A stretch of 17,465 nt of DNA from Candidatus Zixiibacteriota bacterium (lineage in GTDB: Bacteria > Zixibacteria > MSB-5A5 > GN15 > JACZUZ01), in assembly GCA_022563625.1 (NCBI GenBank), contig JADFNA010000003.1:1-17465 (forward strand), read 5' to 3'. The notes under the pieces are model-generated. The model made no database searches and was not told where the DNA came from. It saw only the letters and a list, made by a program, of their open reading frames with translations. The position numbers and the translations under genes were made by a program. Shown piece by piece: positions 1 to 7,285 of the stretch. The first letter of the stretch is position 1. Each line of letters starts with the position of its first letter.

Positions 1-19
1 GATTTTAGGGGACGATGAC

Positions 20-1888
20 ATGAGAAACAATGACATGAAAAAATACAAAAGCATGACAGGCTTACCCGGACGCTTTTGGGGATTCGCCCGGCGTAACATC
101 GCCCCGCTGTGCGCTGGCGCTGTGGCGCTCAGCGCTTCACTGTTGATAGGATGTGAGGACCGGGGAAATCCGGTTTTTCCGGAGCGACCGGAGGCCGGTA
201 TTGATTCCTGGACCCGTGTGCATCTGTTTACCGAAACCCGGTTTTCCCAGTTTGGCGACCTTCCTACAACGGCGATACGTGTTTACACTCCGCCGGGATA
301 CCAGGACAAAAGCCTCGGGCGGCCATACCCGGTGTTATTCATGCTCTCGCCTTTCAAGGGGGACCAGTTTTTCTATCTGCAGCACGGCATGCAGGTCGTG
401 ATGGACCGGCTAATCGCCGAAGGCACGATCGAGCCGATGATCGTAGTTTCTGTCAATGCCTCCAGCAATTCGTTCGGCGGCTCATTCTACGGGAACCTGG
501 TGACCAACGGCAACTATCTGGGTCTCGTGTCAAACTCACTCCCGCCTTTTATTGACACGCAATTCAATACCTTTGGTAACCTGCCGATGATCGGTTCAAC
601 GCCAAACTCGCCGCAGTTGCGGGCCAACCTGCGGGGGATTTCCGGCTATGAAATGGGCGGTTACGGCGCATTTCGCGCGGCGCTGACATCGGGTGACATT
701 TCAATTGGCCTTCCGTCACAATTCGGTTCGGTTTCGACAATTTCGGCGCCTCTGAGTTTCACCGACCCCGCCTATGGATATCAGAATCTGTTTGACGATA
801 TGATCAACGAATGGGGTTCGTTTGACGCCATTGATACATCGTTTTCCACTCCGATTTCAAATTACCTGATCGCGGCGGCAATCGGTTTTTCGCCGGAGGA
901 CACATTATATTTTGTTAACGCCGGAAATCCGTTTCTGGTGGATTCTATCTACAAAATTACAGATAGTTCGAACATTGATACTCTTATAGATACATTTCCA
1001 CTGGAGACAAACATCGTCTTTATCAGGATTGACACAGTTGTTGATACACCCAGTACAACTGTGACTATCGATTCTACTCCGTTGTTTGATACGATGTTTG
1101 ATTCGTCGTTTTTTGATACGACGATTGATACTGGTGTAACGATTGATACAATGGTGACTGTCGATACTGTGTTTGACACCATTTTTAACGTCCCTCCGTT
1201 TGTGATTGTTGACACGATAATAACTCATGACACAGTGTTTTCGCCGCCGGATACTATGTTTGAAACGACAATCGTTGTAGACACTACTGTGGATACTACG
1301 CTAAACCAGATCGGCAATTTCATAGATACAACGTTCCTATTTCATCCTGACACTGCGTTCAATCCCATTGACACGACATTTGATATTAGAACTGAAGACA
1401 CCGCTCTAATATATAATCCTCCATCTGATGTCACTTTCCCGGCCGTGCCGAATGAGTCCACCGGCGAAGATAATATTCTGAGAATATTCCTGCCGTTTGA
1501 CTCATCGTTCTTGACAACCGGACTGCCCTATGACAGCATCTGGCCGCTCTGGCAGAGTAATGATCTGCCGAATATCTTAAATGATGTGCTTCTGGCAGAC
1601 CCTGCTGTATTGCTTTCGTTTTCAGGTAAGATACTGATAATGGCGACCCGTGTAGCTAAGTTTGAACATTTCAATCAGAGTAAAATATTTTCAGAATTAC
1701 TTGAGTCAGGTGGATTTACAACTCACTTCGTTGAATATGCAGCCTATGACGGTTTCGCTGACGAAAACGGCGCGCGTTATTTGTTCGAAGTCTGGCCGAC
1801 TCTCTTGAAGTTTCATTCAGACCAATTCCACGATTTTATACCGCTTGAGTTGCGGATTCCAGATTCTACTTATCAGATGGGATTTTAG
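20..1888 (+). CDS. Lipoprotein with esterase-type alpha/beta-hydrolase fold, probable pseudoenzyme
   Basis: The 622-residue product starts with a basic segment, a hydrophobic stretch (residues 27-44) and a lipobox ending LIGC at Cys45, so it should be a lipid-anchored envelope protein. Residues about 85-300 resemble the putative esterase family (esterase D / feruloyl esterase type, PF00756): PYPVLFML, a segment ending in EPMIVVSVN, and GISGYEMGGYGAF. In active relatives the last motif reads G-x-S-M-G-G; here Glu211 stands where the Ser nucleophile should be. Residues about 320-461 are an Asp-Thr-rich insertion. The fold seems to resume around 470-610 (KILIMATR, then FVEYAAYDGF), where I see no obvious catalytic His. 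The usual 250-300 residue domain is thus much enlarged. ATG at 20 is preceded by AGGGGA at about 8 bases; Met6 at 35 is an alternative. The likely role is binding or structural, not hydrolysis, but a displaced nucleophile cannot be excluded. Confidence 0.85.
   Translation: MRNNDMKKYKSMTGLPGRFWGFARRNIAPLCAGAVALSASLLIGCEDRGNPVFPERPEAGIDSWTRVHLFTETRFSQFGDLPTTAIRVYTPPGYQDKSLGRPYPVLFMLSPFKGDQFFYLQHGMQVVMDRLIAEGTIEPMIVVSVNASSNSFGGSFYGNLVTNGNYLGLVSNSLPPFIDTQFNTFGNLPMIGSTPNSPQLRANLRGISGYEMGGYGAFRAALTSGDISIGLPSQFGSVSTISAPLSFTDPAYGYQNLFDDMINEWGSFDAIDTSFSTPISNYLIAAAIGFSPEDTLYFVNAGNPFLVDSIYKITDSSNIDTLIDTFPLETNIVFIRIDTVVDTPSTTVTIDSTPLFDTMFDSSFFDTTIDTGVTIDTMVTVDTVFDTIFNVPPFVIVDTIITHDTVFSPPDTMFETTIVVDTTVDTTLNQIGNFIDTTFLFHPDTAFNPIDTTFDIRTEDTALIYNPPSDVTFPAVPNESTGEDNILRIFLPFDSSFLTTGLPYDSIWPLWQSNDLPNILNDVLLADPAVLLSFSGKILIMATRVAKFEHFNQSKIFSELLESGGFTTHFVEYAAYDGFADENGARYLFEVWPTLLKFHSDQFHDFIPLELRIPDSTYQMGF
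977..1402 (+). repeat. Asp-Thr-rich repeat region inside the lipoprotein gene
   Basis: Residues about 320-461 of the lipoprotein contain some 19 Asp-Thr dipeptides, mostly preceded by Ile, Val or Phe (IDT, VDT, FDT) and separated by short hydrophobic/Thr-rich spacers. The Thr codons vary freely (ACA, ACT, ACG, ACC) and Asp uses both GAT and GAC, so the repetition is at the protein level and is not a recent DNA slippage product. The stretch looks more AT-rich than the flanks. The same low complexity creates long antisense open frames here, which I treat as shadows. Confidence 0.8.
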
Positions 1889-1929
1889 CCGGCTCTGGCA
1901 GGATTATCCAAGAAAGATTTTGATTCTCA

Positions 1930-1968
1930 GGCCGGACGACTATGGCGCTTATTAGTCCGGCCTTTTTT
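1930..1968 (+). terminator. Intrinsic terminator after the lipoprotein gene
   Basis: GGCCGGAC at 1930-1937 pairs perfectly with GTCCGGCC at 1955-1962 (8 bp, 17-base loop), followed directly by six T (1963-1968). It lies 41 bases after the lipoprotein stop codon and separates that gene from the bshB1-like gene. Confidence 0.85.
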
Positions 1969-2053
1969 ATACTCATATTGTTAATTTCGCAGGTCAGGGG
2001 CCTTGCGCTCCTGGCATGAATCCTTGCAGGAAGCATAACCACAGATAGAAAAT

Positions 2054-2785
2054 ATGGCAGATACGAATTACGATGTACTGGCAATCGGCGCTCATCCGGA
2101 TGATGTTGAAGTTGGCTGCGGAGGGACGCTGTGCAGGCTGGTCGCTCAGGGACATAGCGCCGCAATAACATTCCTGACAGAAGGCGAGATGGGCACCGGC
2201 GGAAATATTGAAATCCGCCGACAGGAAGCCAGGGACGCCGCTAAGATCATGGGTGTGTATCTGTCGCCGCCGTATGATTGGGGTGACACACAACTGACAG
2301 ACACCTATCAGCGCCGGGTTGAGATTGCGCAGTTGATTCGAAGAATCAGACCGAAAATCCTGCTCTGTCCCTATCCGCAGATTGCAACCGGACGCCGCCA
2401 GTCACACCCGGACCATGTGGCCACTGGAGTTATTTGTCTCAACGCTGTCAATATCGCCGCACTTAAGAAACTGGAAAGCGAACTGGAACCGCATCGCGTG
2501 ATGCGTGTCTTTCATTACTTCTTGCCGCAGGCGGTATCGCCGAGTTTTGTGGTGGACATTACCGATTATTATGAACGCTGGATGGATTCACTCAAGGCGC
2601 ATCGCTCCCAGTTTCAGAATCCGGACAAGGACGGGGACTATCTGTTTTATCTGGAGACAATGTCGCGCGCATACGGCCAGATGGCGCGCTGCAAGTATGG
2701 CCAGGGGTTTTATTCCGCCGAGCCAGTGGCGATTGACGACTTGCTTGATTTAGTTAAGGTTGCTCCGCAGGTGATTCCGAAATAA
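2054..2785 (+). CDS. bshB1: LmbE/PIG-L family deacetylase, BshB1-like (bacillithiol biosynthesis)
   Basis: This 243-residue zinc-dependent deacetylase has the AHPDD motif at residues 13-17 (His14 and Asp17 as metal and catalytic residues) and SHPDH at 117-121 supplying another metal-binding His. The family removes acetyl from N-acetylglucosamine conjugates; BshB1 acts on GlcNAc-malate to give GlcN-malate, the second step of bacillithiol synthesis. The C-terminal part (PSFVVDIT, then a YG...GF block) and the length fit BshB1 better than other LmbE proteins such as MshB or the mycothiol amidase Mca. No strong Shine-Dalgarno precedes ATG at 2054. No bshA or bshC is in the window, so the pathway assignment is inference from sequence type. 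It converges with the cystathionine genes, whose product cysteine is the last building block of bacillithiol. Confidence 0.85.
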   Translation: MADTNYDVLAIGAHPDDVEVGCGGTLCRLVAQGHSAAITFLTEGEMGTGGNIEIRRQEARDAAKIMGVYLSPPYDWGDTQLTDTYQRRVEIAQLIRRIRPKILLCPYPQIATGRRQSHPDHVATGVICLNAVNIAALKKLESELEPHRVMRVFHYFLPQAVSPSFVVDITDYYERWMDSLKAHRSQFQNPDKDGDYLFYLETMSRAYGQMARCKYGQGFYSAEPVAIDDLLDLVKVAPQVIPK

Positions 2786-2811
2786 GGGCTGCTATAGCAG
2801 ATCCAAGCCCT
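2785..2811. other. Inverted repeats in the convergent intergenic gap
   Basis: Between the convergent bshB1-like and gamma-lyase-type genes are a perfect 12-bp palindrome CTGCTATAGCAG (2789-2800) and an overlapping pair of arms AGGGCT (2785-2790) and AGCCCT (2806-2811). They could fold into alternative hairpins just after the bshB1 stop. No T-run follows, so this is at best a weak or factor-assisted terminator. Confidence 0.3.
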
Positions 2812-2904
2812 GCCGTATGTTTGCCGGGAGATTGCCACGTCATCCGCCCAGGCGGACTCATCGCAAAGACAATTAGGGGTTTATCAACAAGCCCCGAGGG
2901 AAGG

Positions 2905-4104
2905 TCAAGAAACCACCGAGGCGCTGCGTTTCTTGCTGTAAATCGCCAGGGCGCTGTTGAGATCATCAATCAGATCACCGGCGTCTTCGAGTCCCACCGA
3001 AAGGCGCACTAATCCGTCATCAATTCCGTATTCAAGCCGTGTTTCGCGCGGTATTGAGGCATGTGTCATTGAAGCGGGGTGATTCACGAGTGATTCAACG
3101 CCGCCCAGCGATTCCGCCAGGGTAAACAGCCGCGTGGACATGACAAAACGCTTGACGTCCTCAAATTCGCCGTCAAGGCGGAACGAAACCATGCCGCCCC
3201 CGGATTTCATGTTGTTCAAGAGCTGACGTCCGTCCAGACCTGGATATAAGACCTCGCGGACTTCATCGAGTGTTTGCAGATGCTCGGCGATAGTCCGCGC
3301 GCTGGCGCTCTGGCGGTCCAGGCGCACAGCCAGTGTTTTAAGTCCGCGCGCCACCAGCCAGCAGTCAAACGGTGAGAGGATGGCCCCGACAGCGTTTTGA
3401 AAAAAGCGCAGTTTCTCGGCCAGGCGCTGGTCGTTAACGATAACGGCGCCGCCCAGCGTGTCTGAGTGACCCGCCATGTACTTGGTCAGCGAATAAACAA
3501 CCAGGTCCGCCCCCAGCTCGAGCGGCCGCTGTAGATGCGAGGTGGCAAAGGTGTTGTCAACCGCCAGCAGTACACCGCGTTTTTTGGAGATTTTGGCGAT
3601 GGCCGCGATGTCATAGGATTTCAAAAGCGGGTTGGTGGGCGTTTCGATCCAGATCAAGCGGGTTTTGCCGGTCACAGCTTTGTCAATATTCGCCGGGTCG
3701 CGTCCGTCAACATAGCTGAATTCGATGGCGCTGTTCGCGGCATGCACCTGGTTAAACTGCCTCGGTGTGCCTCCATATAGATCATCACCGGCGACAACAT
3801 GTTCGCCGCTTTTGAGGAGATTGATAACCGTATGGGTTGCGGCCAGCCCGCTGGAGAAGGCCAGCGCTTCGCTTCCGCCCTCCAGCGCCGCCAGAGAGTC
3901 CTGCAGGGCGTCACGAGTGGGGTTTGCGCTTCGGCTGTAGACATACCCTGATTCATCACCGGGCGCCCGCAGCTTGAACGTGGCTGTTTGGTGAATAGGC
4001 GTAGAAACCGCCCCGGTAGCCTGATCAGCCGGGTGGCAATGGGTCAGTTTGGTTTCAAACTTGAGCTTGTCCCAGTCAGGGAACCTGTCTTTCCACTCGC
4101 TCAT
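2905..4104 (-). CDS. Cys/Met-metabolism PLP enzyme (cystathionine gamma-lyase/gamma-synthase type)
   Basis: The 399-residue protein is a fold-type I PLP enzyme of the Cys/Met metabolism family. It shows YSRSANPTRDAL near residues 56-67, the SSGLAA phosphate-binding segment (84-89), Asp183 in AVDNTFAT for the pyridine nitrogen, and the Schiff-base lysine Lys208 in YSLTKYMAGHSD. The C-terminal part has the usual SLGGVESL and RLSVGLED blocks. In this family gamma-lyase, gamma-synthase and beta-lyase are hard to tell apart by motif. The partner cystathionine beta-synthase upstream argues for gamma-lyase: cystathionine to cysteine, ammonia and 2-oxobutyrate. Its ATG overlaps the partner's stop as ATGA (4101-4104), indicating translational coupling in one operon. 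Length is normal for the family. Confidence 0.9.
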   Translation of the reverse strand: MSEWKDRFPDWDKLKFETKLTHCHPADQATGAVSTPIHQTATFKLRAPGDESGYVYSRSANPTRDALQDSLAALEGGSEALAFSSGLAATHTVINLLKSGEHVVAGDDLYGGTPRQFNQVHAANSAIEFSYVDGRDPANIDKAVTGKTRLIWIETPTNPLLKSYDIAAIAKISKKRGVLLAVDNTFATSHLQRPLELGADLVVYSLTKYMAGHSDTLGGAVIVNDQRLAEKLRFFQNAVGAILSPFDCWLVARGLKTLAVRLDRQSASARTIAEHLQTLDEVREVLYPGLDGRQLLNNMKSGGGMVSFRLDGEFEDVKRFVMSTRLFTLAESLGGVESLVNHPASMTHASIPRETRLEYGIDDGLVRLSVGLEDAGDLIDDLNSALAIYSKKRSASVVS

Positions 4105-5132
4105 ACAGACAGCCCTTTTTCAGATATCCACTCATCGTTGTAAAACTTGCTGACATATTTCATGCCACTGTCAGGCAGAATGACCAGTACGGTAGCATCG
4201 GTTCCAAGGCCTTTGGCATACTTGAGCGCCACATGCAGCGCCGCGCCGGAGCTGCCGCCGGCGAAAATACCCTCAGTTCTGGCCAGTTCGCGGGCGGTCT
4301 CGAAACACTCCTGATCGGTTACCTGGTAGATTTTGTCAATGACAGACATATCAATCGACTGGCAAACCATATCTTCACCAATTCCCTCGACCAGATATGT
4401 GCCAGGCTCAACCAGTGTGCAATCTTTATGATACTGATAGTATATCGAGCCGATTGGATCTGCGGCGACCACTTCAATTTCACTGTTTTGCTCTTTGAGA
4501 TAGCGTGCAACGCCGCTGACTGTGCCGCCGGTGCCGATGCCTCCCACAAAACAGGTTAGCGCTCCGTTTGTCTGTTTCCAGATTTCCGGGCCGGTGGTGT
4601 AATAATGCGCATCAATGTTTTTTGTATTTTGATACTGTTCCAGAAAATAGCTGTTAGGCGTGTCGCGGTGAATTCGTTTGGCGGTTTGATAGTAATTATC
4701 CTCTGAATCTACCGGAACATCAGACGGACAGACCACCAGCTTGACACCGAAGGCGCGCATAGTATCGAGTTTTTCACCAGATATTTTGTCCGGAACTGTC
4801 AGAATCGCCTTGTAACCGTGGGCCGCGGCGAACATAGCCACAGCCGCCCCGGTGTTGCCGGAGGTTGCTTCAATGATTGTTTGGCCGGGTTTCAGTTTCC
4901 CTTCTTTGATCGCATCATTGAGCACCCAGACCGCCATACGGTCTTTGACTGAGGCCATCGGATTGAGGAACTCAAGTTTGACCAGAATTGTGCATGTAAT
5001 GCCGCGCCTGGCGGTCATTTTCCTGATCTTCACCAGCGGTGTTTGGCCGACTGCTTCGGTGATAGAATCGTGGAACATGACGGTTTGCTTTTCGGTATCT
5101 TTCGGATTCAGTTTCTGTGTCGTTTGCGGCAT
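4101..5132 (-). CDS. Cystathionine beta-synthase (PLP, lacking CBS domains)
   Basis: This 343-residue fold-type II PLP enzyme has the Schiff-base lysine Lys63 in MASVKDRM, the TSGNTG substrate loop at 90-95 and the GGIGTGG phosphate-binding loop at 197-203. YLVEGIGEDMV (247-255) and the C-terminal DSGMKYVSKFYNDEW are features of cystathionine beta-synthases more than of plain cysteine synthases. The protein ends after the catalytic domain, with no regulatory CBS pair, as in many bacterial enzymes. It should condense homocysteine with serine (or O-acetylserine) to cystathionine, feeding the coupled gamma-lyase. I keep ATG at 5132, preceded by TAGGGAC in sense; Met19 has no Shine-Dalgarno and would cost part of a variable N-terminus only. 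O-acetylserine sulfhydrylase activity is the main alternative. Confidence 0.88.
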   Translation of the reverse strand: MPQTTQKLNPKDTEKQTVMFHDSITEAVGQTPLVKIRKMTARRGITCTILVKLEFLNPMASVKDRMAVWVLNDAIKEGKLKPGQTIIEATSGNTGAAVAMFAAAHGYKAILTVPDKISGEKLDTMRAFGVKLVVCPSDVPVDSEDNYYQTAKRIHRDTPNSYFLEQYQNTKNIDAHYYTTGPEIWKQTNGALTCFVGGIGTGGTVSGVARYLKEQNSEIEVVAADPIGSIYYQYHKDCTLVEPGTYLVEGIGEDMVCQSIDMSVIDKIYQVTDQECFETARELARTEGIFAGGSSGAALHVALKYAKGLGTDATVLVILPDSGMKYVSKFYNDEWISEKGLSV

Positions 5133-5195
5133 TTTTTTGTCCCTACAATTCTCTCTATAAATCGCGTGAATCTCATGGATTTTGTGATTGTTCTC

Positions 5196-5215
5196 ATGAT
5201 TGAATCGTCAATCAT
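5196..5215 (-). promoter_or_regulatory. Inverted repeat, candidate operator of the trans-sulfuration operon
   Basis: ATGATTG (5196-5202) and CAATCAT (5209-5215) form a perfect 7-bp inverted repeat around a 6-base spacer, 64-83 bases upstream of the cystathionine beta-synthase ATG. On the minus strand a -35-like TTGACG lies inside the dyad, but no good -10 follows at 16-18 bases. The spacing fits a dimeric repressor or activator site. Function is inferred from position and symmetry only. Confidence 0.4.
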
Positions 5216-5440
5216 CTCCGGGGGTTCGACCCAGCTTTCACTGGCGCCCAATCTTATAGAAAAGATAGATGTTTTGACCGGGAGCGCAAACACCTGGCCC
5301 ACTAAATCAGGCCAGACGAATTTATTTCAGCTTATGGAGTTAAGCCAAATCTCGCCGGTGATACTTCACTATCATCGGCAGCTTACTGTCACAGAATCAG
5401 TATCGCCCGGGGACCGGGCTTCCTCCAGAGTGTCCACGAC

Positions 5441-5479
5441 AATAAAAACTCTCCGGCCTCTTGTGAAGGCAGGGGCCGG
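5441..5479 (-). terminator. Probable intrinsic terminator of greA
   Basis: Read on the minus strand, CCGGCC and GGCCGG arms (5474-5479 and 5453-5458) form a 6-bp all-GC stem with a 15-base loop, followed four bases later by TTTTTATT. It lies about 65 bases after the greA stop codon. Confidence 0.55.
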
Positions 5480-5544
5480 GGGCAAGGGCGCGGAAGTGTG
5501 TGGATTTCGCGTGCGCTTTTGAACCGCCGGATTTCATCTGTGTC

Positions 5545-6027
5545 TTATTCGCGAGAGATTTTTAGAATCTTGTACCGCAACAGGCCGGCAGGGACCTGAA
5601 TTTCCACTCTATCACCGACGGACTTGCCCAACAGCCCAACGCCTATTGGTGATTTGACCGATATTTCATCATTGTCAACATCAGTTTCTTCCGGCGGCAT
5701 CAATTTGTAGGAAATCTTTTCTTTTTTGTTGTCCAGATTTTGCACCTGCACTTCGGCAAACAAATATGCTTTGTCCGTTGGGATCTTATCTATGTCAATA
5801 GATCTGACACGTGAGAGTTTGTCTTCCAGATCAGCGATCTTCCGCTCCAGGTGTTGCTGGGCCTCTTTGGCGGCGTGATATTCGGCGTTTTCTGAAAGGT
5901 CGCCAAGATGCATAGCGCGGGTAATCTCTGAGACAATGCGTGGACGCTCGACAGTTTTGAGCGTCAACAAATTTTGCTCGAGTTTGGCGCGGCCTGCTTT
6001 GGAAAGATACACAGGATCGCGACTCAT
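5545..6027 (-). CDS. greA: Transcription elongation factor GreA
   Basis: The 160-residue protein has the two-part GreA layout: an N-terminal coiled coil (about 1-75) with the tip motif GDLSENAEYHAAKEAQ, including Asp43 and Glu46, and a C-terminal FKBP-like domain ending in the SPIGVGLLGKSVGD and VEIQVPAG blocks. GreA enters the RNA polymerase secondary channel and stimulates cleavage of backtracked transcripts; the tip acidic residues position the metal. The ATG is well supported by AGAGGT six bases upstream. A strong promoter and a roughly 120-base leader precede it. The gene is flanked by a terminator on one side and a divergent gene on the other, so it seems monocistronic. The C-terminal part is slightly divergent (inserted KEKISYKLMPPEE), but length is normal. 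GreB is less likely given the sequence. Confidence 0.95.
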   Translation of the reverse strand: MSRDPVYLSKAGRAKLEQNLLTLKTVERPRIVSEITRAMHLGDLSENAEYHAAKEAQQHLERKIADLEDKLSRVRSIDIDKIPTDKAYLFAEVQVQNLDNKKEKISYKLMPPEETDVDNDEISVKSPIGVGLLGKSVGDRVEIQVPAGLLRYKILKISRE

Positions 6028-6417
6028 GTTTGACCTCTCATCTTAATAGCCAACATTCTGCCGTTCGTAGTTTGCTTTTAGTTGTGATTTCCGCCGAGCG
6101 CGCCGAGCGCACGGATGGCTGCGGTCCCATCCATTCGGGAGCCGCGACATTGATGATTATAATACAGAGTTTAATTTGGGGCAATAATATTGATAGAATA
6201 CTTTTGCGTTTGCGCCAGACTCAGTTATTTTTAGTCATTGGAAGAAATCACATATAGAGCGCCTAACGCTCAGATAAGAAATATATTTGCAGACGTCATT
6301 CAACAGAGAATACTAAACCTGCGCAGGACACCCGGTCGCCTCGGCCGCCCCGGTAGTCCAGGCGCCTGCCTCTGCCGCTAGCCATGATGATTGCGCTGCG
6401 TGTGACGGTGAATACCA
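6028..6417. other. Divergent intergenic region between greA and the Asp-box membrane protein gene
   Basis: About 390 bases with no convincing gene. It contains the greA promoter (6156-6184). The greA leader holds a perfect 9-bp tandem duplication GCCGAGCGC (6093-6110) and a hairpin with arms at 6113-6118 and 6127-6132. A small inverted repeat GAGCG-5-CGCTC lies at 6257-6271. I find no clear promoter for the rightward gene. Confidence 0.6.
6156..6184 (-). promoter_or_regulatory. Sigma70-type promoter for greA
   Basis: On the minus strand TTGCCC (6184-6179) is followed after exactly 17 bases by a perfect TATAAT (6161-6156). The expected start near 6149 would give a leader of about 120 bases before the greA ATG at 6027. 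The -10 lies in a palindrome, ATTATAAT, but no matching -35 exists for the other direction. Confidence 0.75.
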
Positions 6418-7179
6418 ATGTCTGATTATCGCCAATTTCATAGTTCAGAACCGGATTCAGAATCTCAGGCGTCCCCGGCGTCCCCGGCATTTCCGGCGCT
6501 GCCAAAACCTGAAGATATTGTCGATTCGGCGTCCCCGGCGCCTGAGCGAAATTTGGGCGGGATTCGACTGTTTTCACAGTTGCGCCAAGTCAGTGTTACC
6601 GAGAAGCGCTATCGACTCAGGCGCGCCGCAGTTATCGCGCTGGGCCTGTCTATTACAGCGCTCGTTATGCTGGCGATTCTTACGCTGAAGGCGTTGATTT
6701 TTGATGCGACCGGCAGCTCGGCGCGAGAGTTCTCCGGGCCGTTTTTAATTCAGGCCGAGGCCGGGTCATCCTTGAGTCCATTTCCCGGCGGAGCCCCGAC
6801 GTTGCGCGTCAGCGCAGTCCCTGCGAGAGCTGTCGAAGTTGTCGGAGACGGATTGGATAATAAAGAATCTGAAGTCACCGTTTTTCAGATGACACTATTG
6901 GAGCCTGGCAGGATTTCCGATTTGTATGCAGAGTTTGTCAGCCGGCAGATTGCGTTTGTCTTTATTGACACACTCTTTGCCGTCACAACAAATGGCGGCC
7001 ATAGCTGGCAGGTGGTGACACTTTATGAACAACCGAATCAGCATAAATCCGCCCTGTGGATTGACGGCGTCATGCTCGATGAGACCGGCCACGGGTTTTT
7101 GTTTCCCGAGGGAGTTGAGAGTCTGGATTCGGCCTGGCTGACCGAGGATTTTGGCCACAGCTGGCGCCCGCCGGAGTAG
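6418..7179 (+). CDS. Single-pass membrane protein with two Asp-box motifs, function unknown
   Basis: I do not recognise a named family for this 253-residue protein. Residues 1-68 are a Ser/Pro-rich, probably cytoplasmic segment that includes a short A-x-P repeat (18-29) encoded by a 9-bp tandem repeat at 6469-6504. Residues 70-94 form one clear transmembrane helix preceded by RYRLRR, which predicts the C-terminal 160 residues outside the cytoplasm. That part ends with two Asp-box motifs of the sialidase/BNR type, TTNGGHSW (190-197) and TEDFGHSW (242-249). These normally sit in beta-propeller blades, but two boxes are too few for a propeller. It diverges from greA. The start is preceded only by a weak GGTGA; no better start is seen. 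Confidence 0.7.
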   Translation: MSDYRQFHSSEPDSESQASPASPAFPALPKPEDIVDSASPAPERNLGGIRLFSQLRQVSVTEKRYRLRRAAVIALGLSITALVMLAILTLKALIFDATGSSAREFSGPFLIQAEAGSSLSPFPGGAPTLRVSAVPARAVEVVGDGLDNKESEVTVFQMTLLEPGRISDLYAEFVSRQIAFVFIDTLFAVTTNGGHSWQVVTLYEQPNQHKSALWIDGVMLDETGHGFLFPEGVESLDSAWLTEDFGHSWRPPE

Positions 7180-7285
7180 CCTGTCGGCATAAATGACGCG
7201 CCTGGGGTTGCGCTAATCCCCGATCTGCATTAGTTCGGCGTTCTTCAACAGGCCGCTCAGGGTTGGCTTTATCTATTTCAGTTGG

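Larger units (their letters stand above)
5133..5544. other. Intergenic region upstream of the CBS gene and downstream of greA
   Basis: About 410 bases without a convincing gene. The open frames across it have no recognisable protein features. It holds an inverted repeat (5196-5215) on the CBS-gene side and a terminator hairpin for greA (5441-5479). I see no riboswitch-like layout that I can name. Confidence 0.6.

Noticed and set aside
905..1228. Long antisense open frames opposite the lipoprotein gene
   Set aside because: They arise from the low-complexity Asp-Thr codons on the other strand, have repetitive Ser/Thr/Val or Arg/Ile composition, and lie inside a well-supported gene.
5219..5233. 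GGGGGTTCGACCC resembling a tRNA T-arm
   Set aside because: The bases after the loop do not pair with the G-run and no acceptor or anticodon stem is found around it.
5043..5522. 159-codon plus-strand open frame between the CBS gene and greA
   Set aside because: It begins inside the CBS gene on the opposite strand, has no recognisable domain, runs over the greA terminator hairpin and has no Shine-Dalgarno.
7200..7230. GGGG...CCCC hairpin as a terminator between the Asp-box and polyketide synthase genes
   Set aside because: The stem is only four clean pairs with a mismatch next to it and no T-run follows on either strand.
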